Positions 6,556 to 15,244 of a stretch of 37,476 bases of DNA are shown here, one piece after another. The notes under the pieces were generated by a model. That model had not been told where the DNA came from and did not search any database. It saw only the letters and a list, made by a program, of their open reading frames with translations. A program made the position numbers and the translations under genes. The DNA comes from Rhizobium sp. Q54 (lineage in GTDB: Bacteria; Pseudomonadota; Alphaproteobacteria; Micropepsales; Micropepsaceae), in assembly GCA_945882615.1 (NCBI GenBank), contig CAMCWK010000030.1, positions 1 through 37,476 on the forward strand, read 5' to 3'. Position 1 is the first letter of the stretch. Every line of letters begins with the position of its first letter.

Positions 6556-8222
6556 GCCGCTTCTTTCTCATAAGCGGCTTCCTTGAACGGCGCCATGCCG
6601 AGCCGGCGATAGGTGTCCAGGAAGCGTTCGCCGGGCTTGCGCGTCTTGATATAGACGTTCACCACCCGCTCCACAGCGTCCGCAATCTCATGCTCGGTAA
6701 AACCGGGGCCCATGACATCGCCGATGCTGGCATCTTCCGCGCCGCTGCCGCCGAGCTGGAGCTGGTAGAATTCCACGCCCTTCTTGTCCACGCCCAGGAT
6801 GCCGATATGGCCGGCATGATGGTGGCCGCAGGCATTGATGCAGCCGGAGATCTTGATCTTGAGTTCGCCGATCTCGTGCTGGCGGTCCAGGTCGGCGAAC
6901 TTCAGGGCGATGCGCTGGGCGATCGGAATCGAACGGGCATTGGCCAGATCGCAATAATCCAGCCCCGGGCAGGCGATGATGTCGGTGATCAGGCCGGCAT
7001 TGGGGGTGGCGAAGTCCAGTTCCTTCAGCCGGGCGTAAATCGCCGGCAGGTCCTTCTTGCGGACATGCGGCAGCACGAGGTTTTGCTCATGGGTAACGCG
7101 CACTTCGCCGACGCTGTAGGTGTCCATCAGCTCGGCGATGGTTTCCATCTGCTCGGAGGTGGCGTCGCCCGGCACCTGACCCGGCGTCTTCAGCGTGATG
7201 GTGGCGATGGCATAGCCCGGCGCGCGGTGCGCATGGACATTGGTCTTCACCCAGTCGGCGAAGTCCTTGCCGGCATCGGGCATGGCGTCGGACAGGCCGG
7301 TCTCGAATATGGGCGGGGCGAAATAGGCGGTGATACGGTCCAGCTCCGCCTGGGGCAGCTGCAGGCTGCCACCCTTCTTGATTTCCTCGAATTCGCGCGC
7401 CACCTGGCGGCGCATTTCCTCGATCCCCAGCGCATTGGTGAGAATCTTGATGCGCGCCTTGTAGATGTTGTCGCGGCGGCCCTGCTCGTTATAGACGCGC
7501 ATGGCCGATTCCAGGAAGGCAAGGATGTCTTCCTTTTCGACGAACTCGCCCAACACCTGCGCGATGTAAGGCGTGCGGCCCATGCCGCCGCCCACCAGCA
7601 CTTTATAGCCGGTACGGCCTTGCGCATTGCGCACGATCTCTACCGCCATGTCGTGATAGGCCAGCGCGGCGCGATCCTGCGGCGCGCCGCTGACGGCGAT
7701 CTTGAACTTGCGCGGCAGGAAGACGAATTCGGGATGCAGGCTCGACCATTGCCGGATGATCTCGGCCAGGGGGCGCGGGTCTTCAATCTCATCCGCGGCC
7801 GCGCCGGCAAAATGATCGGCGGTGACATTGCGGATGCAGTTGCCGCTGGTCTGGATGGCATGCATCTCGACCGAGGCCAGATCGCTCAGGATATCGGGCA
7901 CGTCCACCAGCTTGGGCCAGTTGTACTGGATGTTCTGGCGGGTGGTGAAATGGCCATAGCCCTTGTCATACTTGCGCGCGATATGCGCCAGCATCCGCAT
8001 CTGCCGGGAGGAGATGGTGCCGTAGGGCACGGCGACGCGCAGCATGTAGGCGTGAAGCTGCAGGTACAGGCCGTTCATCAGGCGCAGCGGCTTGAACTGA
8101 TCTTCGGTCAGTTCGCCCTTCAGGCGGCGCTCGACCTGGGTCTTAAACTGGGCGGTGCGCTCCGCGACGAAGCGGGCGTCGAATTCGTCATAGCGGTACA
8201 TGTTGGGCGCGACTTCAGACAT
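6552..8222 (-). CDS. cysI: Assimilatory sulfite reductase, siroheme/[4Fe-4S] subunit
   Basis: Reduces sulfite to sulfide with six electrons for cysteine synthesis in the cytoplasm. The 556-residue protein has the two-fold ferredoxin-like plus siroheme-binding layout of the nitrite/sulfite reductase family. Siroheme contacts lie in GHFTTRQNIQYNWP (about 90-103) and TSGNCIRNVTAD. The cluster ligands are Cys418 and Cys424 in CPGLDYC and Cys461 and Cys465 in CINAC, the C-x5-C / C-x3-C pattern that bridges [4Fe-4S] to siroheme. Electron donor (NADPH flavoprotein or ferredoxin) cannot be read from this gene, and no cysJ is nearby. It overlaps the upstream DUF2849 gene by 8 bases and the downstream DUF934 gene by 4. 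A sulfite rather than nitrite substrate is inferred from these neighbours. Confidence 0.93.
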   Translation of the reverse strand: MSEVAPNMYRYDEFDARFVAERTAQFKTQVERRLKGELTEDQFKPLRLMNGLYLQLHAYMLRVAVPYGTISSRQMRMLAHIARKYDKGYGHFTTRQNIQYNWPKLVDVPDILSDLASVEMHAIQTSGNCIRNVTADHFAGAAADEIEDPRPLAEIIRQWSSLHPEFVFLPRKFKIAVSGAPQDRAALAYHDMAVEIVRNAQGRTGYKVLVGGGMGRTPYIAQVLGEFVEKEDILAFLESAMRVYNEQGRRDNIYKARIKILTNALGIEEMRRQVAREFEEIKKGGSLQLPQAELDRITAYFAPPIFETGLSDAMPDAGKDFADWVKTNVHAHRAPGYAIATITLKTPGQVPGDATSEQMETIAELMDTYSVGEVRVTHEQNLVLPHVRKKDLPAIYARLKELDFATPNAGLITDIIACPGLDYCDLANARSIPIAQRIALKFADLDRQHEIGELKIKISGCINACGHHHAGHIGILGVDKKGVEFYQLQLGGSGAEDASIGDVMGPGFTEHEIADAVERVVNVYIKTRKPGERFLDTYRRLGMAPFKEAAYEKEAA

Positions 8223-8532
8223 TGACCATTCCTGCCTGCTTGCCGAGGTCGGCGCGCACGGTCGGTCCGGCGGCGCGGATGATCTCGCGTTCCTTGACCG
8301 GCTTGATCACACCATTCACCACGCGCACCTCGAACAGGTAAGGCGCGACGAATTCGTTGCGGACGGTCTCGGCCTGCGCCGCGGCCAGGGCGGCATCGGC
8401 GCTCGCCTGATCGGCGAATACATCACCTTCGGCCAAAGCCAGCACCCAGCCACTGCCTTTGCGGTACAGGACGTCGCCATCGCGCAGGCGATTGGCGGTG
8501 AGCATTTGGGGGCCGTGGTTCTGTTGCGCCAT
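8215..8532 (-). CDS. DUF2849 protein, first gene of the sulfite reductase operon
   Basis: A 105-residue soluble protein whose N-terminus (QMLTANRLRDGDVLYR) and middle (YLFEVRVVNGVIKPVKEREIIRAAGPTVR) match DUF2849 as I know it, a family found between siroheme synthase and cysI in alphaproteobacterial sulfate-assimilation operons. Its molecular role is not known. The stop overlaps the cysI start by 8 bases, so coupling is likely. The start is uncertain: ATG at 8532 puts the family motif near residue 9, while ATG at 8550 would add six residues; neither has a clear ribosome site. An AT-rich, palindrome-containing promoter region lies upstream, shared with the divergent MFS gene. Confidence 0.8.
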   Translation of the reverse strand: MAQQNHGPQMLTANRLRDGDVLYRKGSGWVLALAEGDVFADQASADAALAAAQAETVRNEFVAPYLFEVRVVNGVIKPVKEREIIRAAGPTVRADLGKQAGMVNV

Positions 8533-8576
8533 GGGGGCGGGAAAGACCATGACCGAGGGGCGAAATCAAGACTTCA

Positions 8577-8621
8577 ACAGCTATTCGCTGTAGTTTTCTG
8601 AGAATAACAAAATTGTTTTGT
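8577..8621. promoter_or_regulatory. Palindromes in the divergent promoter region of the sulfite operon and MFS gene
   Basis: Two inverted repeats lie in an unusually AT-rich stretch: ACAGC-tattc-GCTGT (8577-8591) and ACAAAA-ttg-TTTTGT (8607-8621), the latter extendable to AAT/ATT outside. Their position 45-90 bases upstream of the DUF2849 start makes them candidate operators for a sulfur-responsive regulator; which one I cannot tell. Confidence 0.4.
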
Positions 8622-8673
8622 ATTATATCGGGCCGGGAACCGGGCATAGTCGGGAAAACAGGGGAATATCTTC

Positions 8674-9933
8674 GTGCAGTCCAAGAAATTGACCACCCCG
8701 CAACTGGCGGCGGTGATGGCCGGCAATGGGCTGGAATTCTACGATTTTCTTATCTTCGGGTTTTTCGCCGTTCAGATCGGCGCGGTGTTCTTTCCCAACC
8801 AGGATCCCACCACCAGCCTGCTCCAGACCCTGGCCATTTTCGGCGTCGGTTTCCTGACCCGGCCGCTGGGCGGCGCGGTGATCGGCCCCCTGGGCGACCG
8901 CATCGGCCGCAAGCCCGCCATGCTGTTCTGCTTTGGGCTGATGGGCTTTTCCATTCTGGGCATGGCGCTGACGCCGCCCTTCGCCAGCATCGGCTGGGCC
9001 GCGCCGGTTCTGGTGGTGATCTTTCGCCTGCTGCAGGGCTTCGCGCTGGGCGGCGAGGTCGGCCCTGCCACCGCATTTCTGATGGAAGCCGCGCCGGCGC
9101 AAAAGCGCGGCCTCTATGTCTCGCTGCAATTCGCCACCCAGCAGGCGGCGATCCTGACGGCCGGACTGGTCGGTGTCCTGCTTTCCAGTCTCCTCAGTCC
9201 GCAGGACCTCACGCAATGGGGCTGGCGCATCGCGATGCTGCTGGGCGTTGCGGTGGTGCCCTTCGCGCTGGTGATGCGCCGCACCCTTCCCGAGACGCTG
9301 GAACTGCGGTCCGATACCGTGCGCCCGCCCGTAACAGCGGCGCATCTGTGGCTCGCGCTGGTCACGGTGGTGATGCTGGCAAGCGCAACCATCGCCACCT
9401 TTGTCATGCAATATCTGAATATCTTTGCCACCCACACGCTGGGCCTTTCGACAGCACAGGCGTTTGGCGCGGTGGTGGTGGCGGGGACCTGCGGCGTCAT
9501 CTTCAATCCGGTGGGGGGCATGCTCAGCGACCGGCTGGGACGCAAGCCGGTCATGATGGCTGCCTTCGGGCTGCTATGCCTTGTGACGCTTCCCTGCTTT
9601 TTGATCATGACGCATCTGCGCACGGTCGTGGCGCTTTATGTTTGCACCGGATTGATGGGAACGCTGCTGGCGATGGGCTTGCCGGCGATCATGTCGTCGC
9701 TGACCGAGAACCTGCCACAGCAGATACGGTCCGGCGGGATCGGCATCATCTATGCCGTGGCGATTTCGATTTTCGGCGGCACGGCGCAATTCGTGGTGGC
9801 CTGGCTGACGGGTGTCACCGGCTCGGAAGTGGCGCCTGCCTGGTATATGTGCGGCGCGCTGGGCATGGGCGTATTGGCCATGCTGGCGATTGGCGAAACT
9901 GCCCCGGTCAAAACCGGCCAGGTTATTCGCTGA
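8674..9933 (+). CDS. MFS transporter, metabolite:H+ symporter (ProP/citrate-like) family
   Basis: A 419-residue inner-membrane carrier with about twelve hydrophobic segments. Family marks are the N-terminal GNGLEFYDFLIFGFF segment, the loop 2-3 motif GPLGDRIGRKPAML, the RLLQGFALGGEVGPATAFLMEAAP segment typical of the metabolite:H+ symporters (proline/betaine, citrate, alpha-ketoglutarate or shikimate carriers), and a second-half copy GGMLSDRLGRKPVM. The substrate cannot be read from sequence. The start is GTG at 8674, chosen because it places the first helix correctly and follows a GGGGAA ribosome site. It is divergent from the sulfite reductase operon, and its 3' end overlaps that of the ABC permease gene by 11 bases (convergent). 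Confidence 0.88.
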   Translation: MQSKKLTTPQLAAVMAGNGLEFYDFLIFGFFAVQIGAVFFPNQDPTTSLLQTLAIFGVGFLTRPLGGAVIGPLGDRIGRKPAMLFCFGLMGFSILGMALTPPFASIGWAAPVLVVIFRLLQGFALGGEVGPATAFLMEAAPAQKRGLYVSLQFATQQAAILTAGLVGVLLSSLLSPQDLTQWGWRIAMLLGVAVVPFALVMRRTLPETLELRSDTVRPPVTAAHLWLALVTVVMLASATIATFVMQYLNIFATHTLGLSTAQAFGAVVVAGTCGVIFNPVGGMLSDRLGRKPVMMAAFGLLCLVTLPCFLIMTHLRTVVALYVCTGLMGTLLAMGLPAIMSSLTENLPQQIRSGGIGIIYAVAISIFGGTAQFVVAWLTGVTGSEVAPAWYMCGALGMGVLAMLAIGETAPVKTGQVIR

Positions 9934-10702
9934 TCGCGCTTTCGTGCCAGCGGCGCAGCAGCGCCCATTCCAGCAGGGACAGCGCGGCGAAGATCACCAC
10001 GCCCGCCAGCGCCAGCAGGGCAAGGGCAGCGAACAGGGTTGCGATCTCCAGCCGGTTGCCGGATTCCACGATGCGCCAGGCCAGGCCCGTGGCGGTGCCG
10101 CTGCCGGCCACGAACTCCGCCACCACCGCGCCGATCAGGGCAAGGCCGCCGGCGGTCTTCATGCCGGAGAGCAGATAAGGCAAAGCGGTGGGCAGGCGGA
10201 TGCGCCACAGGACTTGCAACCGCGAGGCGCCATGCAGACGCGCCAGGTCCAGCAGATTGAAGTCCGCCGACTTCAGTCCCAGCGTCGCGCCCGCCAGAAT
10301 GGGAAAGAAGGCGACGATGGTGGCGACGATCACCAGCGCCAGGTTGATATGATCGAATCCGACCCAGATCAAAATGAGGGGCGCGATGGCGACCACCGGT
10401 GTGACCTGCAGGATCACGGCATAGGGATAAAGTGTGCGTTCCAGCAGCCGGCTTTGCGTAAAGCCGATTGCCGTCGCGACCCCCAGAAGCGTGGCGGCAG
10501 CGAACGCCTGCAGGGTAACCCACAGGGTTGAGCCAAGGCTGGCCATCAGCGAAGCGAAATTGGCGCACAGGGCCTGGGCGATGGCGCTGGGTGCGGGCAA
10601 CACATAGTGCGGCACCTGCCAGTGGTGGATCGCCCATTCCCACGCGCCCAGCACCAGCGCCGCAAGCGCCAGCGGGAACGCGATGTCCAGCGCGCGCGTC
10701 AT
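9923..10702 (-). CDS. ABC transporter permease, NitT/TauT (SsuC/TauC/ThiX-like) family
   Basis: A 259-residue inner-membrane permease with about six hydrophobic segments and the BPD_transp_1 fold. The N-terminus (LALAALVLGAWEWAIHHWQVPHYVLPAPSAIAQAL) is typical for TauC/SsuC permeases, and the EAA-like loop that contacts the ATPase reads LARLHGASRLQVLWRIRLPTALP. The frame stays open far upstream, but the ATG at 10702 overlaps the ATPase stop as ATGA and precedes the first membrane segment, so it is the start. Third and last gene of the binding protein-ATPase-permease set; substrate is discussed under the binding protein. Confidence 0.88.
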   Translation of the reverse strand: MTRALDIAFPLALAALVLGAWEWAIHHWQVPHYVLPAPSAIAQALCANFASLMASLGSTLWVTLQAFAAATLLGVATAIGFTQSRLLERTLYPYAVILQVTPVVAIAPLILIWVGFDHINLALVIVATIVAFFPILAGATLGLKSADFNLLDLARLHGASRLQVLWRIRLPTALPYLLSGMKTAGGLALIGAVVAEFVAGSGTATGLAWRIVESGNRLEIATLFAALALLALAGVVIFAALSLLEWALLRRWHESAISE

Positions 10703-11427
10703 GCCGCGATCGCGCCGTTCAGCGCGGTACTGATGGTGCGTTGCGCCTCGATGGTGGCGGGTGACAGGCGGGCGTCGCGCGCGCCGGGCAGGGCGATGTC
10801 GGCGGTGATGGTGCCGGGGCGCTGCGATAGCACCAGCACGCGCTGGGACAGATATGCGCTTTCGCTGACGCTGTGGGTGACGAACAGTATGGTCAGGCCA
10901 TCCTCTTGCCATAGCCGCAGCAAATCATCGCCCAGCTGGGCGCGGGTGATTTCGTCCAGGGCCGCAAAGGGCTCATCCAGCAGGAGCAGCTGGGGCTGCG
11001 CCACCAGCGCACGGGCCAGCGACACGCGCATCTTCATGCCACCCGACAGTTCGCGCGGCAGCGCCCGTTCAAAACCGCCAAGACCCACCCGCGCCAGCAC
11101 AACAGCGGCGCGCGCATTGGCCTCATCCCGCCGCACGGATTTGAGGTCCAGCGGCAGACGCACATTGGTCAGGGCATCGGCCCAGGGCATCAGGGTTGGT
11201 TCCTGAAACACGAAGCCGGTTTCGGGTCTGCTGCTTGGAAAATCGACGGTGCCCGTGTCCGGCGCCAGCAATCCTGCCGTCAGCCTGAGCGCGGTGGACT
11301 TGCCGCAGCCGCTGGGCCCCAACAGGGAAACGAACGCGCCTTGGTTCACGCAGAAGGACAGATCGCGCAGCGCCTGGGTGCCATTCGAGAACTGCTTGCC
11401 AACCCCGAACAGCGACAGCAGCGTCAT
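10699..11427 (-). CDS. ABC transporter ATPase, NitT/TauT (SsuB/TauB-like) family
   Basis: A 242-residue ATP-binding subunit that drives import through the neighbouring permease. Walker A GPSGCGKST (37-45), Q loop GFVFQEPTLMPWADALTNVRLP, signature LSGGMKMRVSLARAL (from 127), Walker B LLLLDEP (D151) and the switch histidine in LFVTHSVSESAYL are all present. The MPW after the Q loop is characteristic for the nitrate/taurine/sulfonate group. The start overlaps the binding-protein stop and the stop overlaps the permease start, both as ATGA, so the three genes are translationally coupled. Confidence 0.9.
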   Translation of the reverse strand: MTLLSLFGVGKQFSNGTQALRDLSFCVNQGAFVSLLGPSGCGKSTALRLTAGLLAPDTGTVDFPSSRPETGFVFQEPTLMPWADALTNVRLPLDLKSVRRDEANARAAVVLARVGLGGFERALPRELSGGMKMRVSLARALVAQPQLLLLDEPFAALDEITRAQLGDDLLRLWQEDGLTILFVTHSVSESAYLSQRVLVLSQRPGTITADIALPGARDARLSPATIEAQRTISTALNGAIAA

Positions 11428-12407
11428 TGAAAATTCTGGAAGGTGCGGCGGACGAAGGTCAGGTCGTAAGCCTTCTTGTAGTTCAGTCCCTTGGGATACA
11501 GTCCCAGCCCGGCCATGGTGTCATAGAACAGCTTCCAGCGCTGGTCGGTCATGCTGCCCAGGCCAAAGGCCTTGCCGTCACCGCTCATCACCATTTCATG
11601 CGCCTTCATCTTGTCATGCGCCTGTTTGAGGATGTCGTCGGTCATGTCGGGATTATCGCGCTTGATCAGCGCATTGCCCTTGGCGGGATCGGCCAGATAG
11701 CGCTGCCAGCCCAGCCGCGTGGCATCGACAAAGCCCTGCACCGTCTTTCGATCGCCATCGATGCGCTTCTGGGGCACCAGCACCATGTTGGCGTAGCCGG
11801 GATAGCCGTAATCGGCCAGCAGGAAGACCTTGGGCTTGAAGCCGGCCTGCTTTTCAATCGTGTAGGGTTCGCTGGTGAGATAGCCCTCCTGGATCGCGTT
11901 GGGATCGCGGATGAAGGGGGCCAGATTGTGGGTGTATTTGCGGATCTGCTTGTCGGTGAAACCGAATTTCGCCCGCAGCCAGGGCCAGAAGGCGGTCATG
12001 GTGGCGGCCGAGATCAGCACCGGCTTGCCGCGCATCTCGGCGATGGAATTCAGGTCGCGGCGTGGATGGCTGATCAGCACCTGCGGATCCTTCTGGAAGA
12101 TCGCCATCACCGCCGTGATCGGCACACCCGAACGCACCATGTTGAGCGGGATGAAGCTGTTGGAGCCCATGCCGAAATCGGCGGCGCCGCCCGCCAGCAG
12201 CTGCGGCACGTTCACGTCGGGCCCGCCCTGGATGATCTTCACGTCCAGCCCCCGCTGGGCATACAGCCCGTCCGCCACCGCCTGATAGAAACCGCCATGT
12301 TCGGCCTGGGCTTTCCAGTCGGTGACAAAGCGGATGGTGGTTGCAGCCGATGCAGGCTGCAGCAGGGCGAACAGGGCGGCAGAGGCGATAAAGACACGGC
12401 GAAGCAT
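11424..12407 (-). CDS. ABC transporter periplasmic binding protein, NMT1/ThiY-like
   Basis: A 327-residue exported protein: signal peptide to about residue 21 (ALFALLQPASA), then an NMT1/THI5-like solute-binding fold starting with IRFVTDWKAQAEHGGFYQAVADGLYAQRG-type sequence. That opening (W near 31, HGGFYQA) is common in ThiY-like proteins that bind the thiamine pyrimidine precursor and in related riboflavin or unknown-ligand importers. No TPP riboswitch precedes it, and no thiamine gene is nearby, so the ligand is uncertain. The start at 12407 lies only 20 bases after the stop of the PBP1 gene, without a clear ribosome site, suggesting read-through transcription from that gene. Confidence 0.85.
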   Translation of the reverse strand: MLRRVFIASAALFALLQPASAATTIRFVTDWKAQAEHGGFYQAVADGLYAQRGLDVKIIQGGPDVNVPQLLAGGAADFGMGSNSFIPLNMVRSGVPITAVMAIFQKDPQVLISHPRRDLNSIAEMRGKPVLISAATMTAFWPWLRAKFGFTDKQIRKYTHNLAPFIRDPNAIQEGYLTSEPYTIEKQAGFKPKVFLLADYGYPGYANMVLVPQKRIDGDRKTVQGFVDATRLGWQRYLADPAKGNALIKRDNPDMTDDILKQAHDKMKAHEMVMSGDGKAFGLGSMTDQRWKLFYDTMAGLGLYPKGLNYKKAYDLTFVRRTFQNFQ

Positions 12408-12427
12408 GGCGACGTTATACCATGCTT

Positions 12428-14467
12428 CTAGCGGGGTGGCGGAGGTTCGTCATCGTCGTCACCGAACAGCCATCCCAGCAGCCCGCCGCGCCGACGGCGT
12501 TGCGGCTCCGGCTCCGGTTCGGCTTGCGCGAATTCGGGCTCGCGACCCAGCACGTCCTCGTCCGCGCCGCCCCAGATCACATCCGAGGCCATCAGCAATT
12601 CTGCTTCCGGCGGTTTGACCGACTTGTCCAGCGGCTTGAGGGGAAGGCCCTTTTCCGCCGCCAGCATGGTCTCGCGCCAGATATAGGCGGGCAGGGTGCC
12701 GCCGGTGACATTGCGCGTGGGCTTGGCATCGTCGTTGCCGACCCAGGCCGCGGTGACATAGTCGGTGGTGAAGCCGACAAACCAGGCATCCTTGGAATCC
12801 TGGGTGGTGCCTGTCTTGCCGGCCGCCTCGCGGCCACGCAGCGAGGCTGCTCCGCCGGTGCCGCCGATCACCACGCCATACATCATGGCGATGAGATCGC
12901 GGTTCACTTCGGCATCGATGACGCGCTGGGGCTGGGGCGGCGCGCGGTTGTAGACGGGCTTGCCGCTGATATCGATCCGCGTCACCAGATAAGGCTGGGC
13001 CCGGTAGCCGCCATTGGCGATGGCAGCATAGGCCGCGGTCAGTTCCAGCGGCGTGACTTCGGCAGTGCCCAGCGCCAGGCTGGCATTGGCCTGCATCGGT
13101 GAGGTGATGCCGACCCGCTTGGCAACGGCGATCACATTGCGGATACCGATTTCCTGGGCAAGGCTCACCGCGATGGTGTTGACGCTGTGCGCCAGCGCAT
13201 CCGCCAGGGTCACGGTGCCGTAATATTTGCCGCCGAAATTGGTCGGGGTATAGCCCGCGATATCCACCGCCTCGTCATCGCGCGTTTCCCAGGGCGAGAA
13301 GCCGGCTTCCAGCGCCGCCAGGTAGACGAAGGGCTTGAAGGCGGAACCGGGCTGGCGAAGGGCCTGGGTGGCGCGGTTGAAAACGGATTCGCGGTAATCC
13401 ACCCCGCCCAAAAGCGCGCTGACCGCGCCATCGGGCTTCATCACCACCACCGCGGCTTCGCTGGCGCGTGTGCGCTTCTTGTATTTGGTGATGGTGTTCA
13501 CCGCTGCCAGCCGCGCCGCCTCCTGCACCTGGGGTTCCATGGTGGTGTGCACCACCATGTCGGACGCGGGCGGAACGCCATTGATGGTGGCCAGCGCCAG
13601 CGCCTGGTCGGCGGCGGTATCCAGGAAATAGTTGCGGGCGTTGCTGGTGGTGCGGTCCACGATGACTGCGGGATGGGCGCGCGCCTCGGCCGCCTGCTCC
13701 TCGGTGATCGCGCCATTGTCCACCATGGAATCCAGCACCAGGCTGGCGCGCTGCTGGGCGCGCAGCAGATCGCGGCGGGGGGAAAAGACCGACGGCGCGC
13801 GCGTCAGAGTCGCGAGCATGGCGGCCTGCGCCAGGTTAAGATCCTTTGCGCTCTTGCCGAAATAGACGCGGCTCGCGCCATCGACGCCATAGGCACCGCT
13901 GCCCAGGTAAATGCGATTGAGGTAGAGCTGGAGAATCTGGTCCTTGGTCAGCGACTTTTCCAGCCCCGCCGCATTCACCAGCTCGGTCAGCTTGCGCGAA
14001 AAGGTGCGCTGTTGCTGGGTGTAGATGATCTTGGCGGTCTGCTGGCTGATGGTCGAGCCGCCCGCCACCGCCGAGCGCGCGCGCAGGTCCAGGATCACCG
14101 CCCGCGCCAGCCCGCGCGGATCGATCCCGTTATGGGAATAGAAGCGCCGGTCTTCCATGGCGATGAAGGCGGCGGGCAGGAAGGCGGGCATTTCCTCCAG
14201 CTTCAGCCGCGCGCCGACAATGGCGCCGCGATGGCCGACTTCGTTGCCCTTTGTATCCAGGAAGGTGAAGGCCAGCGGACGATTGACCGCATAGAGATCG
14301 ACCTTGGGGTCCAGCGGCGGCGCGAACAGGCCCAGCACCACCGGAACCAGATACAGCAGCGCCAGCGGGACGGAGATGACCGCCATCGTGATGGCGAAAG
14401 CCGGGGCGTAGCGGTCCGCCATCTTTCGCGCCGTATCGGTGTTCAGGCGGTTTTGCCAGTCGGACAT
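12428..14467 (-). CDS. Bifunctional peptidoglycan synthase, class A penicillin-binding protein (PBP1 type)
   Basis: Polymerises lipid II and cross-links the peptides on the periplasmic side of the inner membrane. Of 679 residues, 22-48 form the single membrane anchor. The GT51 glycosyltransferase has the catalytic Glu105 in EDRRFYSHNGID and the GGSTISQQTAK motif (137-146). The transpeptidase shows the nucleophile Ser375 in SAFK, SVN (428-430) and KTG (551-553). The C-terminus is a low-complexity tail with QRRRRGG and a run of aspartates and prolines (DDDDEPPPPR), likely disordered and cytoplasm-independent. The size and tail fit PBP1C/PBP1A-like alphaproteobacterial enzymes; I do not assign a number. 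The gene is divergent from the cysteine-cluster gene. Confidence 0.93.
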   Translation of the reverse strand: MSDWQNRLNTDTARKMADRYAPAFAITMAVISVPLALLYLVPVVLGLFAPPLDPKVDLYAVNRPLAFTFLDTKGNEVGHRGAIVGARLKLEEMPAFLPAAFIAMEDRRFYSHNGIDPRGLARAVILDLRARSAVAGGSTISQQTAKIIYTQQQRTFSRKLTELVNAAGLEKSLTKDQILQLYLNRIYLGSGAYGVDGASRVYFGKSAKDLNLAQAAMLATLTRAPSVFSPRRDLLRAQQRASLVLDSMVDNGAITEEQAAEARAHPAVIVDRTTSNARNYFLDTAADQALALATINGVPPASDMVVHTTMEPQVQEAARLAAVNTITKYKKRTRASEAAVVVMKPDGAVSALLGGVDYRESVFNRATQALRQPGSAFKPFVYLAALEAGFSPWETRDDEAVDIAGYTPTNFGGKYYGTVTLADALAHSVNTIAVSLAQEIGIRNVIAVAKRVGITSPMQANASLALGTAEVTPLELTAAYAAIANGGYRAQPYLVTRIDISGKPVYNRAPPQPQRVIDAEVNRDLIAMMYGVVIGGTGGAASLRGREAAGKTGTTQDSKDAWFVGFTTDYVTAAWVGNDDAKPTRNVTGGTLPAYIWRETMLAAEKGLPLKPLDKSVKPPEAELLMASDVIWGGADEDVLGREPEFAQAEPEPEPQRRRRGGLLGWLFGDDDDEPPPPR

Positions 14468-14563
14468 TGGGCGGATAGCTGACCGATATTTGCGGCAGTT
14501 TCAAGGTGCGCACCCCAAGCCGCCGCACTGGCGGGTTTTTCCGGAAGCTGCCACTCTTTGGGC

Positions 14564-15145
14564 ATGTGGGACGGCATGACATTGGTGGCGGGACGCGACT
14601 GCGGGGAGTGCGCGGTCTGCTGTACCTGGCCCACCATCGACAAGCCGGAAATCCAGAAACAGTCCGGGGTGGCGTGCAAGCATTGCACCGGCACCGGCTG
14701 CGCCATCTATGAAACGCGGCCCCCCATCTGCCGCGAATGGTTCTGCGCCTGGCGCACGGTGGAGATTTTTGGCGAGGATTGGCGCCCCGACCGTTCCGGC
14801 GTCATGCCCTATATCGAGACCGAAGGCATTTCGCAGGACTTCGATCTTTCCACCGGCATCGGGCTGATGCTGATCGGCAATCCGCTGAAGATCGTGCGCC
14901 AGAAATGGTTCCAGGAATTCGTGCTGACCGGGATCATGAATTCGGTGCCGCTGTTCCTGTCGCTGCCAGGTCCGCGCGGCCATCAGGCGGCGACGGTGTC
15001 GCTGAATACCGAGGAGATGTTGGATTTCATCCGGCGCGGGCTGGTGAAGGACGGGCTGGAAGCGGCGCTGAAGATCTTGCGCGAATGGAAGTTCACGCCT
15101 GCGGTGATCACCCACACCGGCAATGACGTGGCTGCGGAGCCCTGA
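14564..15145 (+). CDS. Cysteine-cluster protein (YkgJ-like zinc/iron-chelating domain)
   Basis: A 193-residue soluble protein with a dense N-terminal cysteine set: CGECAVCC, then CKHC, C in TGCAIYETRPPICREWFC. This spacing is that of the CxxCxxCC ... C putative metal-binding (YkgJ) family, of which the metal and role are not established. The C-terminal half has no recognisable motif. Start is uncertain: ATG at 14564 is preferred; TTG at 14558 has a GGAAG site 10 bases upstream, and ATG at 14576 would still keep the cysteines. It is divergent from the PBP1 gene and followed by a strong terminator hairpin. Confidence 0.7.
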   Translation: MWDGMTLVAGRDCGECAVCCTWPTIDKPEIQKQSGVACKHCTGTGCAIYETRPPICREWFCAWRTVEIFGEDWRPDRSGVMPYIETEGISQDFDLSTGIGLMLIGNPLKIVRQKWFQEFVLTGIMNSVPLFLSLPGPRGHQAATVSLNTEEMLDFIRRGLVKDGLEAALKILREWKFTPAVITHTGNDVAAEP

Positions 15146-15152
15146 AAGCAAA

Positions 15153-15180
15153 GAAGCCCGCGTCTTGCGACGCGGGCTTC
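15153..15180. terminator. Perfect 12-bp hairpin between convergent genes
   Basis: GAAGCCCGCGTC (15153-15164), loop TTGC, GACGCGGGCTTC (15169-15180). On the minus strand it continues into CTTTGCTTTC, a T-rich tail, so it best fits termination of the 15245-15562 gene; it also begins 8 bases after the stop of the cysteine-cluster gene and may serve both. Confidence 0.8.
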
Positions 15181-15244
15181 ACTTGACGGTCTGGGGTCCT
15201 ATGGGGAGGGGCATACCACGGACCTTGCTCCTCAAGATTTTTGC

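Noticed and set aside
6690..8225. Long antisense open frame opposite cysI
   Set aside because: Mirror frame of a securely identified gene; no ribosome site and implausible protein composition.
12408..12427. TPP riboswitch before the ThiY-like gene
   Set aside because: The gap is only 20 bases and has no THI-element sequence.
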